A stretch of DNA of 64,000 nucleotides from Micromonospora cremea (GTDB lineage Bacteria > Actinomycetota > Actinomycetes > Mycobacteriales > Micromonosporaceae): contig NZ_FSQT01000001.1 of NCBI RefSeq assembly GCF_900143515.1, positions 2,542,001-2,606,000 of the forward strand. The letters are read 5' to 3'. The notes beneath the pieces were generated by a model. That model was not told where the DNA came from. It made no database searches and was given only the letters and a program-made list of their open reading frames with translations. A program made the translations under genes and the position numbers. Positions 26,395 through 35,088 of the stretch are shown piece by piece. The first letter of the stretch is position 1, and each line of letters starts with the position of its first letter.

Positions 26395-26812
26395 CTAACC
26401 GGGACGGTGTTGCTGCTCGATGTACTGGCGCAGGAGGTCAAGGGTGCGCCGCTGACCGAGCCGGCGAAGTACGAGGCTAACCACAGCTTGTTGGCTCGGT
26501 AGCAGTGGCGGATCAGGTCGGGGAACTCTTGTCGCATCCGCCGCGAGGACACGTTCTTAAAGGCTGTTGACCAGCTTCGCCAGGGCTACCTTGGGCGGAA
26601 AGTTGACCAGCAGGTGTAGGTGCTCGCCTTCGCCGTTGAACTCGACCAGGTCGGTGTCGAAGTCGGCGCACACCGCCCGCGTGATCTCCTGCAGGCGGGT
26701 CAGGTGCCGGTCACCGAACACTGTGTGCCGAAATTTTGGTCACGAAGACCACATGAGCGTGCAGGGTGAACACGCAGTGTCTGCCGGTGCGAACGTTCGA
26801 TAATCCGGCCAT
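26395..26812 (-). pseudogene. tnpA: IS200-type TnpA (Y1 transposase), three frameshifts
   Basis: Starts at ATG 26812 (MAGLSNVRTGRHCVFTLHAHVVFVTK). Three single-base shifts follow: one at an AAAATTT tract near 26731-26738 (original reads KFRHTVFGDRHL), one at CTTTAAG near 26556-26562 (original NSLKNVSSRRM), and one near 26440-26446 (original LDLLRQYIEQQHRPG then TAG). The HUH block GEGEHLHLLVNF is present between shifts, but the protein cannot be made intact. Identification is secure from the order of these blocks. Confidence 0.85.
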
Positions 26813-26834
26813 GGGCCATTGATAGATTGTCCCT

Positions 26835-28067
26835 GTGCAGCTTCGGTACAACTACCGCGTCTACCCGACGCCGGCTCAGCAGGTTCTGCTGGCGCGGGCG
26901 TTCGGGTGCGCGCGGGTGGTGTTCAACGACGGGCTGCGCGCACGCCAGCAGGCGCGCGAGGCGGGCGAGGCGTACCTGTCCGATGGTGACCTGTCGAAGC
27001 GGGTCATCACCCAGGCCAAGCAGACGCCTGAGCGGGAGTGGCTGGGCGAGGTGTCGGCGGTGGTACTCCAGCAGGCCCTCGCGGATCTTAACGTCGCGTA
27101 CCGGAACTTCTTCACCTCGATCAGCGGCAAGCGCCAGGGCCGCACGGTCGCCCCGCCGAGGTTCCGGTCCCGCAAGGACAACCGGCAGGCGATCCGGTTC
27201 ACCGCGAACGCCCGGTTCAAGGTGCTCGACAACGGCCGGCTCAGGTTGCCGAAGATCGGCGACCTTGCGGTGCGTTGGTCCCGGCATCTGCCGGCCGCAC
27301 CAACCTCGGTCACGGTCATCCGGGACGCGGCTGGTCGGTACTTCGCCTCGTTCGTTGTGGTCGCCACCGACGACCCGCTGCCGCCGGTCGACACCGAGGT
27401 GGGCATCGACCTCGGGTTGACCCACTTCGCCGTGCTGTCCAACGGCAAGAAGGTCGCCGCCCCGAAGTTTTTGCGTCGGGCGGCCCGCAAACTGCGCCGG
27501 TTGCAGCAGGACCTGTCCCGAAAGCAGCGGGGCAGCAACAATCGCAAGAAGGCCGTCGTCAAGGTCGCCCGCGCGCACGCTCGGGTGGCCGACAGCCGGC
27601 GGGACTGGCAGCACCAGCTCTCGACACGGATCATCCGCGACAACCAAGCGGTGTACGTCGAGGACCTATGCGTCGTCGGTCTCGGCCGGACCCGGCTGGC
27701 CAAATCGGTGCACGACGCGGGCTGGGCGCAGTTCGTGCAGATGGTGAAGTACAAGGCCGCCCGGCGCGGGCGGACGTTTGCAAAAATCAACCGGTTCCTG
27801 CCCACGTCGCAGACATGCTCGACGTGCGGCCGGATCGACGGACCCAAGTCGCTGTCCGTCCGGTCGTGGACCTGCCCGTGCGGGGCCGTGCACGACCGGG
27901 ACGTCAACGCGGCCAGAAACATACTCGCGGTGGGACGCGCCGAGAGCCTAAACGCCTGTGGAGCGCAGGTAAGACCGGCACCCGTGCCGGCACCGCGCCG
28001 AGAAGCAGGAATCCGCCCAGACGCTGTGCGGTACACGCGCAGCGTGGAGGGAATCTCTGCCCTTTAG
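26835..28067 (+). CDS. tnpB: TnpB RNA-guided nuclease (IS605 OrfB), intact
   Basis: 410 residues from GTG. It has the N-terminal helix-turn-helix region FGCARVVFNDGL and the full RuvC triad: D in VGIDLGLTHF, E in VYVEDLCVVGL and D in VHDRDVNAARN. A zinc ribbon CSTCG then CPCG lies between the last two. No frameshift or stop is visible, unlike tnpA. The protein's 3' end and the terminal hairpin at 28054-28077 would form the omega-RNA scaffold, with the guide read from the bases after about 28081. Confidence 0.92.
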   Translation: MQLRYNYRVYPTPAQQVLLARAFGCARVVFNDGLRARQQAREAGEAYLSDGDLSKRVITQAKQTPEREWLGEVSAVVLQQALADLNVAYRNFFTSISGKRQGRTVAPPRFRSRKDNRQAIRFTANARFKVLDNGRLRLPKIGDLAVRWSRHLPAAPTSVTVIRDAAGRYFASFVVVATDDPLPPVDTEVGIDLGLTHFAVLSNGKKVAAPKFLRRAARKLRRLQQDLSRKQRGSNNRKKAVVKVARAHARVADSRRDWQHQLSTRIIRDNQAVYVEDLCVVGLGRTRLAKSVHDAGWAQFVQMVKYKAARRGRTFAKINRFLPTSQTCSTCGRIDGPKSLSVRSWTCPCGAVHDRDVNAARNILAVGRAESLNACGAQVRPAPVPAPRREAGIRPDAVRYTRSVEGISAL

Positions 28068-28077
28068 GGCGGAGAGA
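28054..28077 (+). ncRNA. Probable omega-RNA 3' hairpin at the IS right end
   Basis: A hairpin with TCTCT and CCCT arms pairing to AGGG and AGAGA, with a 2-base GG bulge, spans the tnpB stop codon. In IS200/IS605 elements the omega-RNA ends at the right end, with its guide just downstream. The 5' limit of the RNA cannot be set from sequence alone. Confidence 0.45.
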
Positions 28078-28081
28078 ACGT

Positions 28082-28472
28082 CAACACCCCGGCTATGACC
28101 CGCACCGGGCGGCGTTGCCGGCACCGGCCACGCCGGCCAGCCCCGGCCCGTACCCGCCGATCGGTTACCCGCCGGCGCACATCGTCGTGCACGGCCCGCC
28201 CACGTCCGGCCTGGCCGTGGCGTCGCTGGTGTTGGGGATTCTCGGCGTGCTCGGCGGGTGGTGCCTGTTCGGGGTGCCGTGCCTGCTCGCCGTCGTCCTC
28301 GGCCACGTCGGCCAGCGCGACACCCGTCACAACATGAAGTCCGGCGAGGCATGGCGATCGCCGGCCTGGTCCTCGGGTACGTCTTCGTCGCCCCCATGGT
28401 CATCCTCACGATGATGTCTTCTTCGGCGGGCTGATCGGTGCGGCGACGCCCTCGACCACGCCCAGCCCGTGA
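28082..28472 (+). pseudogene. 3' part of the DUF4190 gene, with frameshifts
   Basis: Continues the interrupted protein: a Pro/Tyr-rich cytoplasmic part (PYPPIGYPP), then TSGLAVASLVLGILGVLGGWC, the DUF4190 first membrane segment. GHVGQRDTRHNMKSG follows. A frame slip near 28345-28351 leads to MAIAGLVLGYVFVAPMVILTMM, and a further slip near 28416 to FFGGLIGAATPS ending TGA 28470-28472. The IS insertion plus two slips mark an inactive gene. Confidence 0.65.
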
Positions 28473-28512
28473 ACCGCGGCTGCACGCCCAGCGCGACCTC
28501 GCGCCCGCCATC

Positions 28513-29046
28513 TCACTCGGCGTCGCCGATCATCCGGCGGATGGTGAGCAGACGGTCGCTGTCGAGAGGCGCCGTGATCCGGCCAGCGTTGTCCCACCGC
28601 TCCAACAACCATCGGCCCTTGTCCCGCCGCAGGGTTACCTGGGCATGCGGCCCCACCCCGTGCCATGCCGCACCGCGCAGCGACACTCCGAATCGGCCAC
28701 GATCCAGCAACTTCACCTTGCGCAGCTGAACGCAGGCGGGGCAGCGGCCGTCGGTCGAGGCGACGCACCGGCCGCAGAGCCGACCACCGCAGAGGACACA
28801 CGGCTTGACGGGGTCGGGGCAGGCGGGGCAGGTGGCGCACGTCTCCACCTGCCGCACCAGGTGGTGCAGCCGACAGACGCTCGCCTGGTGCAGCGGCTCG
28901 CCGGTTACGGCGTCGCGGAGGTACCCGACTGTCTCCCCGGCCACGAGCTGGTACGCGACGGCCATGGTGTCGCCGTTGGCGAGGCGCCATTCCTCCTCCA
29001 CGTTCAGGCCCACGGTCAGGTCCACTTCGCTGACCCGGCGGCTCAT
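28513..29046 (-). CDS. Cys-rich zinc-binding hypothetical protein
   Basis: 177 residues from ATG 29046 (AGCAGG upstream). A central Cys cluster reads ETCATCPACPDPVKPCVLCGGRL then CGRCV and GRCPAC, probably two zinc sites. The flanks are beta-rich (LTVGLNVEEEWRLANGD; WHGVGPHAQVTLRRDKGRW). No family is recognised. It begins right after a truncated NIPSNAP gene that shares its direction. Confidence 0.6.
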   Translation of the reverse strand: MSRRVSEVDLTVGLNVEEEWRLANGDTMAVAYQLVAGETVGYLRDAVTGEPLHQASVCRLHHLVRQVETCATCPACPDPVKPCVLCGGRLCGRCVASTDGRCPACVQLRKVKLLDRGRFGVSLRGAAWHGVGPHAQVTLRRDKGRWLLERWDNAGRITAPLDSDRLLTIRRMIGDAE

Positions 29047-29104
29047 TGCCTGCTGACGTAGATCGGTCAGCAACGTGGCCGGTATCTGTGCCCTCGGCCT
29101 GGTC

Positions 29105-29242
29105 GCTCGCGCCCTCGGCCGGCAGGAAGTAACCGTGGTGCACACCACCGTGCTTGCCCACCAACCGCATCCACTCCCGGGCGAAGCGTTCAAACACTTC
29201 GATCTGTTCGGGATTGATGGTGTGCACCACGCAGGTGATCAC
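29105..29242 (-). pseudogene. 5' fragment of a NIPSNAP-family gene
   Basis: GTG 29242 starts MITCVVHTINPEQIEVFERFAREWMR and HGGVHHGYFLPAEGASD, the typical N-terminus of NIPSNAP (dimeric alpha-beta barrel) proteins, which are normally about 100-110 residues. After GASDQAEG the similarity ends and the frame runs into the following gene, so the gene is truncated. Confidence 0.65.
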
Positions 29243-29259
29243 GCATTCACCATACGCGC

Positions 29260-29294
29260 GTGGTGGCCGAGCGCAGAGCGCGCTCGGCCACCAC
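29260..29294 (-). terminator. Strong hairpin terminator for the M14 peptidase gene
   Basis: A 15-bp perfect stem (GTGGTGGCCGAGCGC with GCGCTCGGCCACCAC) and a 5-base loop lie just beyond the stop codon of the leftward gene ending at 29308. Confidence 0.75.
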
Positions 29295-29307
29295 GACTGA
29301 CGTCAGG

Positions 29308-31896
29308 TCAGCGCTGACCCCCCAGGTACATCGCGTTGAACAGCAGCCGGTACGTACCGTGCGACTGAGCCCGGTGCTGCGGCTTGAAGCCGATCATCAC
29401 CACCTGCCCGTCGCCCACCTTCGCCGTCACCACGGCCGCCTTGCCACCGATAACGTCCTCACCGAGGAGGAAGCCGCTCTTCAGCAGGTTGGTCTTCGGC
29501 CAGGTGGCCGCCACCGTGACACCCTGCGCGCCGTCCTCGACCTCGAACGCCGGCCCGTCGGCGACGAACGCCGACGCGGTCGATCCGAACCCGGCGGCGA
29601 CCGGGTCACTGGCGTCGACGTTGAGGTTCAGCACCGAGCCCGGAATGTTGTAGCTGGTGTCCGGCACCCCCTCGGTGACGTCCTTGACCGGCACGTCGAA
29701 CGCCTTGATCGGCAACTCTGCGGCCTTGTTGAGGGTGACCACCGTGCCGCCCGCCTCGACGAACGCCTTCAGGTTGGCCACGCCAGCGTCGGTCATCCCG
29801 CCGGTGTACTCCGGCGGCAGCGAGCCAGCCGCCCGGCCGTTGCGCATCGAGTTGTACGTGGCGTCGGGCAGCACGATCGTGTCGAACTTCGCCCGCAGAT
29901 CGCCGGCCCGGACCGACGCGTTCGTCAGCTTCTGGTAACCGAAGCCGAACTGGTCCAGGGCCAGCCGGGTCCAGCCCTCGTCGTAGTTGTTGAAGCCGTC
30001 GTACAGTCCGATCCGAGGCGCGACGAGCTCCCGCACCTTGGCCGGCTTCGCGTCCACCGCGGCGATGCTGAGCCCGTACCGGGCGGCGAGCGCCGTCACC
30101 CGAGCCTCGGTGCCCGGACCGGGCGTCACCAGGAACGTGCCAGCCGGCAGCTTGCCAGTGCGAGTGGTCACCTCAGCGCTGCTGTGGAAGACCTTGTCCC
30201 CCGCCGCCAGCAGGGAGTTCACGGCGGCGGAGCTGTCGTTGACCCGGGGGTCGAGGGCGTACGCGTACTTCGGCGCGCCGGCCACCACACCCGCCGGCAC
30301 CTTCGGCGAGTCGACCCGGACAGTGCTGGCCTGCACCGCCTGGCCGAGCTTGTCGACGGCGACGCCCATCTGGAACGACAGGGTGTAGCCGGTGATGTCG
30401 TACGGCGGCTCCAGCGGGCCACCCGGGTAGAGCCGCCGGTCCGGATAGACCTGCGGGTTCAGCAGGTCCAACACGGCTGCCCGGTACGGCTGGGCCTCTC
30501 GCACGAGGTAGCTCCCGGCTGGGTATGTGCGCTTGCCGACGGTGAAGGAGTTCACCGCACGCTCGACCTGGATGTTGTTCCAGCGCAGCTTGTCCACCAG
30601 CTTGGTGGCGGTCGGGAAGTCCGCCTGATCCGCGGGGATCACGTAGGTGGTGCCGGCACCATTGCGGGCACCGTCCCGGGCCATCTGTGCCGCGCCGTAG
30701 AGCAGGCCCTCGCGGTCGTCGCTGGCCACCCGCAGCATCGCCCAGGAGGCCGTCTTGATGTAGTCGCAGCTCTGCGACAGGTGCCACTCGCCGCCCTTCC
30801 AGGGGCTGGGGTAGAAGACCGACGGTTCGCTCGTCGAGGTGCCGTCCGCGAAGGTCTTCGGGAAGGTCGCCGGGTCGTACACCCTGGGGGTCGCCGAGGC
30901 GTGCGCGGTCTCGGTCAGGATGCCGATCTGGTTGTGGTAGTACGGCGCGGTCCGCGCGCCGCCGTTCCACCAGATGTCGTACGACTGGCGGGCCAGCGCG
31001 CCGACCTTGCCCTCGCGATCCAGCCGCTGCCCCATCGCGTCGCCGACGAGGTTGACGCCCCGGACCACCTGGGGGTTGATGTTCGGGTTCAGCGGGTCCT
31101 CGTACGGCGGGATGCTGATCCGGGCGGGGAAGACCGCGGTCTGGTGCACGTTGTGCATGACCTGCGGAATCCACTCGTGGAACAGTTGACGCCCGACGTT
31201 CTGCGTCTCCTGCAGGTTGAACATGTACCAGTCCCGGTTGTTGTCGTGCCCGGCGTACTTCTGGTACAGCTCGGGGTAGCCGGCATCCTGGTAGGGCCCA
31301 CCCAGGTTCTTCTTGTACCACTCGGCGACCTTCGTGCCGCCGTCCGGGTTCACGTTCGGCACCAACAGGGTGATGACGTTGTCCCGGATCGCTCGCGCCT
31401 CGGGCGTCTCGCTGGTCACCAGGTCAAACGCGAACTGCGGGGCGGTCTGGTGGCCGGCCACCTCGGTGGAGTGGATGCCGAAGTCGACCCAGGCGATGGC
31501 CTTACCGTTCTTCGCCAGGTCACGCGCCTGAGACTCGGACAGCGAGTCGCCCTGAGAGAGCCGCACCGAGGTTTCCCGGTAGCGCTTGAGGTTCGCGTCC
31601 TTGAGATTCTTCTCGGAGGAGACGATCGCCATCAACTGCGGCCGTCCCTCGCTGGTCTTGCCGATCTCGACCAGCTTCATCCGGTCGCTGGCCTTGTCGA
31701 TTGCCCGGTAGTACTCGGCGATCTGCTCGTAGGTGGCGAGCTTGTAGTCGGCACACGGCGCCCAGCCGATCACCGACTCCGGCTTCGGTACGCGGTTCGA
31801 GGCGGTAGCGGTGGTCGCCGACGTCAACACCGGCGTACCGACCAGAGTCAGCGCGCAAGCAACCGACACCGTTGTCCGAGACAGTCTTCGTTTCAC
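29308..31896 (-). CDS. Secreted M14-family zinc carboxypeptidase, large form
   Basis: 862 residues with a Sec signal peptide (RRLSRTTVSVACALTLVGTPVL, cleavage near TATAS). The peptidase domain has HSTEVAGH (Zn-binding H-x-x-E), LVPNVNPDGG, GHDNNRDWYMFN, a third ligand in VMHNVHQ and the catalytic Glu in ILTETAHA. After about 560 residues a GATase-like C-terminal domain appears (PRIGLYDGFNNYDEGWTRLALDQFG, DTIVLPDATY). It likely digests proteins outside the cell. A paralogue of the same layout lies at 38133. Confidence 0.88.
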   Translation of the reverse strand: MKRRLSRTTVSVACALTLVGTPVLTSATTATASNRVPKPESVIGWAPCADYKLATYEQIAEYYRAIDKASDRMKLVEIGKTSEGRPQLMAIVSSEKNLKDANLKRYRETSVRLSQGDSLSESQARDLAKNGKAIAWVDFGIHSTEVAGHQTAPQFAFDLVTSETPEARAIRDNVITLLVPNVNPDGGTKVAEWYKKNLGGPYQDAGYPELYQKYAGHDNNRDWYMFNLQETQNVGRQLFHEWIPQVMHNVHQTAVFPARISIPPYEDPLNPNINPQVVRGVNLVGDAMGQRLDREGKVGALARQSYDIWWNGGARTAPYYHNQIGILTETAHASATPRVYDPATFPKTFADGTSTSEPSVFYPSPWKGGEWHLSQSCDYIKTASWAMLRVASDDREGLLYGAAQMARDGARNGAGTTYVIPADQADFPTATKLVDKLRWNNIQVERAVNSFTVGKRTYPAGSYLVREAQPYRAAVLDLLNPQVYPDRRLYPGGPLEPPYDITGYTLSFQMGVAVDKLGQAVQASTVRVDSPKVPAGVVAGAPKYAYALDPRVNDSSAAVNSLLAAGDKVFHSSAEVTTRTGKLPAGTFLVTPGPGTEARVTALAARYGLSIAAVDAKPAKVRELVAPRIGLYDGFNNYDEGWTRLALDQFGFGYQKLTNASVRAGDLRAKFDTIVLPDATYNSMRNGRAAGSLPPEYTGGMTDAGVANLKAFVEAGGTVVTLNKAAELPIKAFDVPVKDVTEGVPDTSYNIPGSVLNLNVDASDPVAAGFGSTASAFVADGPAFEVEDGAQGVTVAATWPKTNLLKSGFLLGEDVIGGKAAVVTAKVGDGQVVMIGFKPQHRAQSHGTYRLLFNAMYLGGQR

Positions 31897-32126
31897 CTGA
31901 TACCCCTTCGCAGTACGTACACGACGGAAAAGGGTCCGGTAGGGGCGGCCGCGCCCATCGGATAGCTTGATTCAACAGGTTTCGATCGAGGTCCGGAATG
32001 CTCAGGATGGCAGTTGAGGAAATCTTGAGACTCACCACTGTGCCGGATCGGACCAGGACCAATTTTGTTTAGGAACGACAATTCCACCAAGGATGTAATG
32101 GACAGCCCTTGGCGTTGGCGTGGCCA

Positions 32127-32157
32127 CAAAGGGCGGGCATTGAATGCCCGCCCTTTG
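32127..32157 (-). terminator. Hairpin terminator after the amidase gene
   Basis: CAAAGGGCGGGCA and TGCCCGCCCTTTG form a perfect 13-bp stem with a 5-base loop, five bases beyond the amidase stop codon. Confidence 0.75.
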
Positions 32158-32161
32158 CACG

Positions 32162-33799
32162 TCACTGGCTGAGCTCGGCGACCTCCTCGGCCGTCAGGCG
32201 GAGCGCTTCGGCGGGAGCTGCGCCCCGCGCGGCGGCGGTGGGCGGGTCGGCCGGCCGCCGCAGATGCCAGTCCGTCACCGCCTGGTAGGCGGCCACCACC
32301 GACAACAGCCGGTCCTCGGCGTACGGGAGGCCACCCAGGATGGTGCCGACCGGTAGCCCCGCGGTGGTGAACCCGATCGGGAAGGCGATCTCCGGCAGGC
32401 CCAGGATGTCGAAGGGCACCGGGTCGGTCTGCACCACGACGTCGCAGCCGTCGAAGAGGTCGTTGAGAACCCGGTCCATCAGCAGCAGCTTGGCCCGCTG
32501 ACCGGTGATGAACTCGTTGCCACCCATCAGCGCTCCTTGCAGCCAACTGGTCACCGACACACCGAAGCCGCGCAGGTCTGTGCGCAGGTACGGCATGAAC
32601 GGCTCGGCTCGCTCGGGCAACCGGATGTTGTTGAAGGTGCTGCCGGTCAGCTGACTCCACTCGGCGGGCAGCTGCACGTCCACCAGGGTGACGCCCGGGA
32701 TCGCGGCGAGCTGTGCCAGGTACGCCGTACGGGCCAGCGCACCGGGCGAGGTGCCGTTGGCGAAGCCCGGCAGCACGCCGATCCGGGTTTTCCAGCGAAG
32801 CTTGACGCGGCGTCCCTGATAGACCGGGCTCGCCGCGTCGATCAGGTTGGGTACGTGGGGCAGGCCCTGGCTGCGCGGGTCCATGGGATCCTCGCCTGCC
32901 ATCGCGGTCAGCATGATCGCAGCGTCCTTGGCATCGCGCGCCAACGGGCCCGGATGGTCGCGGCTGTACGTGAGCGGAATGATGCCGGCCGCCGAGACCC
33001 GACCCATGGTCGGCTTGAGGCCGGTGAGGTTCTGCGCGTTGGACGGGGCGGTGATCGAGCCGCCGGTCTGCGTGCCGATGCCCGAGGTGGCCATCCGGCC
33101 GGCAACCGCGGTGGCGGTGCCGGTGGACGACCCGCCCGGGTCGACGCCGCGGTCGGTCGGCGTCCAGGCGTTCACCGTGGTGATCACACCAGCCGGCGTG
33201 GTGGCACGGGTGGTCGCCAGCGGGCCCATCTGAGTCTTGCCGAGCACGATCGCGCCGCTTGCCTTCAACCGGGCCACCGCAGTCGCGTCGTACGGAGGCA
33301 CGAAGTCCTCGAACAGGAACGAGTTCGCGGTGGTGGGGACCCCTTCCGTGTAGTAATTGTCCTTGATGGCCAGTGGGATGCCGTGCAGCGCACCGTGTCG
33401 GGGCCTGCGTCCGGCATCTCTCGCGGCCGCAATGGCCGCATCGGCGAGCACCCGGTTGAACGCCTGGTAGCTGCCGTCGTACCGGGAGATGCGATCCAGG
33501 TACGCCTCGACCAGGTGCTCGGGGGTGAGTTTGCCGGCGCGGATGAGCCAGGCTGCCTCGGCGACGGTGAGCTCGGACGGATCGGCGAGCGCCTCCGGCC
33601 GGGGCTTGGTGTAGGCATTCGGCTGGTCCAGCGGCCGTCCCCCCGCTCCCGGCTTGGCGTTGGTGGACAGGCCGCTACTCGCCAGCGCAACCGAGGGCAG
33701 TCCGACGTTGACGCCCACGGCTGAGACGGTGGCCAGAGCGGCGGCGCGGGCCAGAAACGCGCGGCGGTCGACCGTACGGTCGAGTGGTTCGGACGTCAT
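32162..33799 (-). CDS. Amidase-signature hydrolase with Tat signal
   Basis: 545 residues from ATG 33799; an in-frame ATG at 33811 is less likely, since 33799 forms an ATGA overlap with the preceding gene. Twin-arginine-type start (DRRAFLARAAALATVSA). Amidase signature catalytic set: Lys in AIKDNYY, and the Ser pair in DPGGSSTGTATAVAGRMATSG with GTQTGGSI. The region near the C-terminus (DPVPFDILGLPEIAFPIGFT) is also typical. Probably hydrolyses an amide substrate at the cell surface; substrate unknown. Confidence 0.9.
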   Translation of the reverse strand: MTSEPLDRTVDRRAFLARAAALATVSAVGVNVGLPSVALASSGLSTNAKPGAGGRPLDQPNAYTKPRPEALADPSELTVAEAAWLIRAGKLTPEHLVEAYLDRISRYDGSYQAFNRVLADAAIAAARDAGRRPRHGALHGIPLAIKDNYYTEGVPTTANSFLFEDFVPPYDATAVARLKASGAIVLGKTQMGPLATTRATTPAGVITTVNAWTPTDRGVDPGGSSTGTATAVAGRMATSGIGTQTGGSITAPSNAQNLTGLKPTMGRVSAAGIIPLTYSRDHPGPLARDAKDAAIMLTAMAGEDPMDPRSQGLPHVPNLIDAASPVYQGRRVKLRWKTRIGVLPGFANGTSPGALARTAYLAQLAAIPGVTLVDVQLPAEWSQLTGSTFNNIRLPERAEPFMPYLRTDLRGFGVSVTSWLQGALMGGNEFITGQRAKLLLMDRVLNDLFDGCDVVVQTDPVPFDILGLPEIAFPIGFTTAGLPVGTILGGLPYAEDRLLSVVAAYQAVTDWHLRRPADPPTAAARGAAPAEALRLTAEEVAELSQ

Positions 33800-34098
33800 G
33801 CCTTCCGCCATTCAGTGCTGTTCGAGGGGTAGAGGACCGGCACGTGCTGCTGCGACAGCGCCTTCGCGGTGTCCGGATCGGTGCCATCGGGAGCGGGCAA
33901 CTGGTAGGCGGCGAGCGTCGCCACGGTGCCCCGCATGAAGGAGCGCAGCGAGGCGAGAACGGAGTCCCGTCCGGGCGAGCCGGTCTCCGGGTCGGGGCTG
34001 GTCCCTGGCGGAAGTTGGTCGAGGTCGATGCCGAGGGCGGCGAGCCGGGCACGGATCAGAACGTTCAGCTCAGCATCCGTGGGCGGAGTAGGTGCCAT
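33796..34098 (-). CDS. Small protein co-transcribed with the amidase
   Basis: 100 residues from ATG 34098. The stop overlaps the amidase start by four bases. Sequence MAPTPPTDAELNVLIRARL, then DPETGSPGRDSVLASLRSFMRGTVATLAAYQLP. No signal peptide and no known motif. The arrangement suggests an accessory to the amidase, but nothing shows how. Confidence 0.55.
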   Translation of the reverse strand: MAPTPPTDAELNVLIRARLAALGIDLDQLPPGTSPDPETGSPGRDSVLASLRSFMRGTVATLAAYQLPAPDGTDPDTAKALSQQHVPVLYPSNSTEWRKA

Positions 34099-34283
34099 GA
34101 TGCTCCCAAGTCGTGCGACAGGGGGTGTCGCGGGTCCCGGTCGAAGTGACCTTGACCGTAGGCCGGTAGCAACTCGCGGCGGCGGGGCGCGCGTACAAGT
34201 TGAGCAATATTTGAGTTTGCCGATCATGTTGCAGCCGGCACCCGTCGGAAACGGGTCGGCAGGGCGACCCTGCGCCGGTCACA

Positions 34284-34470
34284 ATGAGCGCCGTGCAGAG
34301 ATCAACGCAGCGCCTGCTCGACGAACTGGACGTCCTGCCGTACCGGGAGCGGATGGCCACGCTCGCGCGCCGGGCCTTCGATCTCAGCACCACCGGCGAG
34401 CTGCCGGGAGTGCTGACGGACCTGCGTGGCGGGACGACGTACCACCGGTTCCTCGCGGTCACCGTGCGAC
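34284..34470 (+). pseudogene. 5' fragment of a HEAT-repeat-like gene
   Basis: The frame opening at 34284 encodes RSTQRLLDELDVLPYRERMATLARRAFDLS and LPGVLTDLRGGTTYHRFLAV, resembling the N-terminus of actinobacterial HEAT-repeat proteins. After that the frame reads as unrelated Pro/Arg-rich sequence. Probably a truncated remnant; assignment is tentative. Confidence 0.4.
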
Positions 34471-34618
34471 TACCCGGTCCCCCGTCGCGCGCAGCTCCCC
34501 GCGATGTACATCGACAATCGCCGACGACCTCAGCGTGCTATGCCCCCCATTCGAACAGGAGCGGACCGGCAGGTGCGTAACGTGCAGGGGTAACCCCCTG
34601 ACGCGAAGAGGAGACTTC

Positions 34619-35038
34619 ATGTCCAAGCCACCGCTTCCCGAGGCCGCGGTCGCCATGCTTCAGAAGCCGAACCCGGCCGTCATGACCACGCTTCGCAACG
34701 GTGGTCAGCCGGTGTCCGCGGCCACCTGGTACCTGTGGGCGGACGGCCGGATCCTGGTGAACATGGACGAGAGCCGCCGCCGGCTGGACCACGTCCGAAA
34801 CGACCCCCGGGTCTCGCTCACCGTGCTGGATGAGGCCGGCTGGTACACGCACGTCAGCATCATCGGGCACGTCGCCGAACTGCGCGCGGACGAGGGCCTC
34901 GCGGACATCGACCGGTTGTCCGAGCACTACACGGGAAGTACGTACCCACGGCGGGAGCGCGCTCGGGTCAGCGCCCTGATCGAGATCGACCGCTGGCACG
35001 GCTGGGGCGCGCTCAAGGACAACAACCAGGTCGGCTGA
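34619..35038 (+). CDS. PPOX-class F420-dependent oxidoreductase
   Basis: 139 residues from ATG 34619 (GAAGAGGAG upstream). Split-barrel flavin/F420 fold: KPNPAVMTTLRNGGQPVSAATWYLW, NMDESRRRLDHVRNDPRVSLTVLD and VSIIGHVAEL, then EIDRWHGWG. Family-typical length. Likely uses coenzyme F420 or FMN in a redox reaction. A terminator hairpin follows. Confidence 0.88.
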   Translation: MSKPPLPEAAVAMLQKPNPAVMTTLRNGGQPVSAATWYLWADGRILVNMDESRRRLDHVRNDPRVSLTVLDEAGWYTHVSIIGHVAELRADEGLADIDRLSEHYTGSTYPRRERARVSALIEIDRWHGWGALKDNNQVG

Positions 35039-35045
35039 CCAACGC

Positions 35046-35075
35046 GGCCCGGCCGGCGGCACCGGCGGCCGGGCC
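35046..35075. terminator. Bidirectional terminator
   Basis: GGCCCGGCCG pairs with CGGCCGGGCC (10 bp, 10-base loop) between the oxidoreductase and the convergent transporter gene. Confidence 0.65.
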
Positions 35076-35088
35076 AGCGACACCACGG

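Larger units (their letters stand above)
26332..28081 (+). mobile_element. IS200/IS605-family element (tnpA decayed, tnpB intact)
   Basis: The element has divergent tnpA (left, minus strand) and tnpB (right, plus strand). Related hairpins sit at both ends: CCGCCCTTTAGGGCGG at 26336-26351, and a longer bulged hairpin around CCCTTTAGGGC at 28054-28077 overlapping the tnpB stop. There are no terminal inverted repeats or target duplication, as expected for this family. Boundaries are inferred from restoring the interrupted DUF4190 reading frame and may be off by a few bases. Confidence 0.8.

Noticed and set aside
29260..31965. Long plus-strand frame opposite the M14 gene
   Set aside because: Shadow of the peptidase, which has signal peptide, zinc motif and its own terminator.
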